Source of the DNA: Lysobacterales bacterium
Lineage (GTDB): Bacteria; Pseudomonadota; Gammaproteobacteria; Xanthomonadales; Rhodanobacteraceae
Reading direction: 5' to 3'
Length of the DNA stretch: 64,000 nt
NCBI GenBank assembly: GCA_016721015.1
Contig: JADKJL010000012.1
Span: 62,001-126,000 of the forward strand
Shown: positions 61,549 to 64,000 of the stretch, in pieces
Layout of the letters: the number at the start of each line of letters is the position of its first letter
Numbering within the stretch: position 1 is the stretch's first letter
The notes under the pieces: generated by a model
Told to the model about the DNA's origin: nothing
Database searches by the model: none
Seen by the model: the letters and a program-made list of their open reading frames with translations, nothing else
Made by a program: the position numbers and the translations under genes

Positions 61549-63894
61549 TCAGTGGACACGCCACCAGGCGCGACGTACTTCACGCCCCTGCTCGGGCACC
61601 ATCATCCCGGGCGCGAAGCGCAGGTGCAGATAACCCGAGTCGGCCGTATTCCACAGCGGAATCTCGCGCTCCGAGAAGCGCGCGACGACATCGGCATGCG
61701 GATGACCGAAATGATTGCGGTAACCCGCTGAAACCAGGGCCAACTGCGGATTGATCGCGTCGAGAAATGCGGCGGATGATGCGCTCTTGCTGCCATGATG
61801 CGGAACCATCAGCACCAGCGGCTGGGCCACCTCGCCGATGGCGCGGACAATGGCCGGCTCGATTGTCTCGGTTGCATCTCCGCTCAGCAGCAGACTGCCA
61901 AAGCGCCCGGATACGAGGATGACGCAGGAGCGATCATTGCCCTTGGTCGACCCGGCCATGGCCGAGACAACCCGGAAATCCACCGCATCCCAGCGCCAGG
62001 ATTCGCCGATGCGGCAGGCGTCCGCCTGGAGTTGAACCCGCTCAGGCTCGCCGCTCTCGACTCGCGCTTCGGGGAATGCCCGATGCACCGCGTCGGCACC
62101 GCCGGCATGATCGCTGTCGCCATGGCTGATGATCATGCGTTCGAGTCGATCGACGCCGAGTGCGTGAAGCGACGGAATGACCACCGCATCACCGATATCG
62201 AAACCACTCGGGTAGCGCGGCCCCGCATCGTAGAGCAGCGTGTGCTCCCCGGTTCGCACGAAGATCGACAGGCCCTGGCCGACATCGAACACCCACACCT
62301 CGAACTCGCCTTGTCCATGCACTGTCCGCACTGGAATCAACAACGGAATCAGCAAGACGAGTCCAAGCGGCCGCGCCGGAAAACCACGTGGCAACAGACA
62401 CCAGGCAATTCCGCCCATGGCGAGGACAAAAGCCCAGAGCGGCGCGGCGGCAAAATAGACCTGGGCCGAGGGCAGCGCTGCCATCCACTGCATGAGACTC
62501 CAGATCAGCCGCAACAGGACATCGGCCAGATCGAGCAAGGGCCCGCCAATCATCGGCAGATCGACGATCAACAGGCTTCCGGCGACGGTCGGCGGAACCA
62601 CCAGAAAACTCACCCAGGGCACGGCGATGAGGTTCGCGATCGGGCCGATCAGTGAACCCTGACCGAAGAACCAGACCGTCATCGGCAACAGGGCAAGACT
62701 CAGGACCAGCTGCAATCTCGGCATTTCCCGCCACAACGCACGCGCTTCGCCAGTCGGCCGGGTAATCGAAAGGAGCACAGCGACGCCGAAAAACGACAAC
62801 CAGAAACCCGCGGAAAGCACCGCCAGCGGATTCTGGATGACGATCACGGTCGCCGCCAATGCCAGCGCCTGCGCAACCGAACTGCCCCGACGCGCGTAGC
62901 GGGCGAGCATGGCAATGGCGATCATCAGCAAGGTGCGAATGGTCGCCACGCCCATGCCCGCCAGCATTCCGTAACCGAATGCACAAGCCATCGCCACCGG
63001 CGCTTCGAGCAGCGGGCCCGGAATGCGCAAGGTCACACGCGGCCAGCCTTTCCAGAATCCGCGCGCGAGCAAGGCACCAAACGCGGCAAACATGCCGACA
63101 TGCAAGCCCGAAATCGCAATCAGGTGACCGATCCCGGTGGCCCGGAGCACCTGCCAGTCGGCGTCCGCGATTCCGTGCTGGTCGCCAACGGCCAGAGCGC
63201 GCAACAAGCCACCCGAGGTTCCTCCGGCAAAGCGTTGCTCGATCGAGTGGGCGATCGCCTGACGCCAGCCGTCGATGCAGACGCCGCTGGCTGGCGCAAG
63301 CTCCTGGTTTTCAGGGCCACTGCGAACATAACCCACGGCAACCACGCCCGCTTGAACCGCGCCGCGCTCGCTGTCGTAACCACCGGGATTGACCAGCCCG
63401 CGTGGCGGACGCAAACGCAAACGAAGCTTCCAGCGCGAGCACGGCGCCAGATCGGGCGCATCGTCATACCAGTTCAGGCGCGAGGTGCCGCCCAGCGCAA
63501 CCTTCTCGCCATCGAGCATGGCCGATTCAATGTTGAACTCGAAACGCGCATTGTGGTTTTCGACGTTGGGCAAACCGCGAACCGTGCCGATCGCCTCGAA
63601 ATCCCGCCCATGCAGATCCGATGGCAGACGCGCGTCAAGCGCACTGCCCGCACAAGCCAGCGTCCAGGCAAATCCCAGGGCAAACCAGACCGGCGCCCGG
63701 CAAGTCGTACGCACGAACAGCAGGAGAACTGCCAACCCAGCCAGCGAAAGCGAAGTCCAGCCGGGAGGAAGACTCGGCAGCAACTGCACGGCCACTGCGC
63801 CGGCGAGCAGCGCAACGGCGCGAAATGGAGTCAGCCGCGGCAGGCCGAATCGCGGAGTCGCAAGTCCGCTTATCCACCCCACGCCCGGCACCAT
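61549..63894 (-). CDS. comEC: DNA internalization competence protein ComEC/Rec2
   Basis: A 781-residue membrane channel for taking up single-stranded DNA in natural transformation. It has an N-terminal DUF4131 soluble region (residues 80-200), the multi-helix Competence domain with LIAISGLHVGMFAAFGALL (about 250-520), and a C-terminal metallo-beta-lactamase domain (VWVFDVGQGLSIFVRTGEHTLLYDAGP, IISHGDSDHAGGADAVHRAF, VPHHGSKSAS). All three domains are complete, so the competence channel looks intact. It lies six bases after the lolD stop. Confidence 0.94.
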   Translation of the reverse strand: MVPGVGWISGLATPRFGLPRLTPFRAVALLAGAVAVQLLPSLPPGWTSLSLAGLAVLLLFVRTTCRAPVWFALGFAWTLACAGSALDARLPSDLHGRDFEAIGTVRGLPNVENHNARFEFNIESAMLDGEKVALGGTSRLNWYDDAPDLAPCSRWKLRLRLRPPRGLVNPGGYDSERGAVQAGVVAVGYVRSGPENQELAPASGVCIDGWRQAIAHSIEQRFAGGTSGGLLRALAVGDQHGIADADWQVLRATGIGHLIAISGLHVGMFAAFGALLARGFWKGWPRVTLRIPGPLLEAPVAMACAFGYGMLAGMGVATIRTLLMIAIAMLARYARRGSSVAQALALAATVIVIQNPLAVLSAGFWLSFFGVAVLLSITRPTGEARALWREMPRLQLVLSLALLPMTVWFFGQGSLIGPIANLIAVPWVSFLVVPPTVAGSLLIVDLPMIGGPLLDLADVLLRLIWSLMQWMAALPSAQVYFAAAPLWAFVLAMGGIAWCLLPRGFPARPLGLVLLIPLLIPVRTVHGQGEFEVWVFDVGQGLSIFVRTGEHTLLYDAGPRYPSGFDIGDAVVIPSLHALGVDRLERMIISHGDSDHAGGADAVHRAFPEARVESGEPERVQLQADACRIGESWRWDAVDFRVVSAMAGSTKGNDRSCVILVSGRFGSLLLSGDATETIEPAIVRAIGEVAQPLVLMVPHHGSKSASSAAFLDAINPQLALVSAGYRNHFGHPHADVVARFSEREIPLWNTADSGYLHLRFAPGMMVPEQGREVRRAWWRVH

Positions 63895-63900
63895 ACGCGC

Positions 63901-64000
63901 TCACCCGGCACACAATGGGTGGGCCTTGTCCAACTCATGCAGGACGCCACCGCGCAGTTCAAGCATGCGATCCATGCGCGCGGCGAGGCCACGGTCGTGG
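63901..64000 (-). CDS. lolD: Lipoprotein-releasing ABC transporter ATPase LolD, C-terminal end (partial)
   Basis: Only the last 32 residues are in the window: HDRGLAARMDRMLELRGG followed by a short tail. The H-loop histidine with GLAARMDR and the ELRGG end match the C-terminus of LolD, the ATPase that drives lipoproteins out of the inner membrane. Other small ABC ATPases end similarly, so the assignment rests partly on gene order (lolD next to comEC). Confidence 0.6.
   Translation of the reverse strand, partial: HDRGLAARMDRMLELRGGVLHELDKAHPLCAG

Overview
The window is a piece of a bacterial chromosome, gammaproteobacterial and most likely Lysobacterales (Xanthomonadales; a Rhodanobacteraceae-like genome is my best guess). 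The pointers are a lexA2-imuA SOS pair with a GTAC-N4-GTAC operator, DUF1249 and PpsR/PpsA neighbours, a lpxK-msbA-exbD-exbB-comEC-lolD run, an ndk-rlmN-pilW-rodZ run, a PsrA regulator with its operator beside beta-oxidation genes, an IPTL-CTERM-like tail at the left edge, and REP-type repeats. No phage, plasmid or insertion sequence was seen. The gene order looks chromosomal throughout.

Layout. 1-1.4 kb: the end of a surface protein, a DUF4399 protein and a tRNA-Ala/Glu/Asp operon with promoter and terminator. 1.4-6.2 kb: a DUF1249 protein, divergent ppsR/ppsA (PEP synthase and its regulator) and a small secreted protein. 6.2-7.7 kb: lexA2-imuA, without the usual imuB and dnaE2. 7.9-13.3 kb: ispG, an unidentified 581-residue protein and an acetyl-CoA hydrolase/transferase. 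13.4-27.0 kb: the most unusual region, seven same-strand genes encoding what looks like a complete electron conduit. 27-37 kb: a phospholipase D/cardiolipin synthase-like protein, xseA, a TPP enzyme plus aldehyde dehydrogenase pair, an amino-acid dehydrogenase, an NlpC/P60 lipoprotein, slyD and a DUF1232 protein. 37.4-41.4 kb: rhlE and a secreted thermolysin-like protease. 42-45 kb: molybdenum cofactor genes mobA-moeA-moeB. 45-52 kb: der, bamB, a YfgM-like protein, rodZ, pilW, rlmN, ndk. 52.3-56.8 kb: psrA, a two-domain beta-oxidation enzyme and a thiolase. 56.9-57.6 kb: a six-unit REP array. 57.6-64 kb: envelope genes lpxK, msbA, exbD, exbB, comEC and the end of lolD.

The 13.4-27.0 kb cluster is the candidate new system. 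A cytosolic flavin/NAD(P)/four-[4Fe-4S] protein carries two cyclic-nucleotide-binding domains. It is followed by a membrane protein with two His-x13-His helix pairs, as in diheme cytochromes b, and by a membrane-anchored protein with a cytosolic FHA domain and ten CXXCH heme motifs in its periplasmic part. Next come a lipoprotein with two GlcG/HbpS-type domains, an outer-membrane beta-barrel, a 1315-residue secreted protein with ten more CXXCH motifs fused to LVIVD repeats, and a small NTF2-like protein. Read in order, this could carry electrons from NAD(P)H across the inner membrane, periplasm and outer membrane, with cyclic-nucleotide and phosphopeptide inputs on the cytosolic side. The motifs are seen directly. 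The route, direction and physiological partner are inference.

Regulatory sequence is readable in several places: a LexA2 operator lying over the promoter and start codon of lexA2, a PsrA operator lying over the probable psrA start site (which moves the psrA start codon downstream), and several strong dyads whose binding proteins are unknown.
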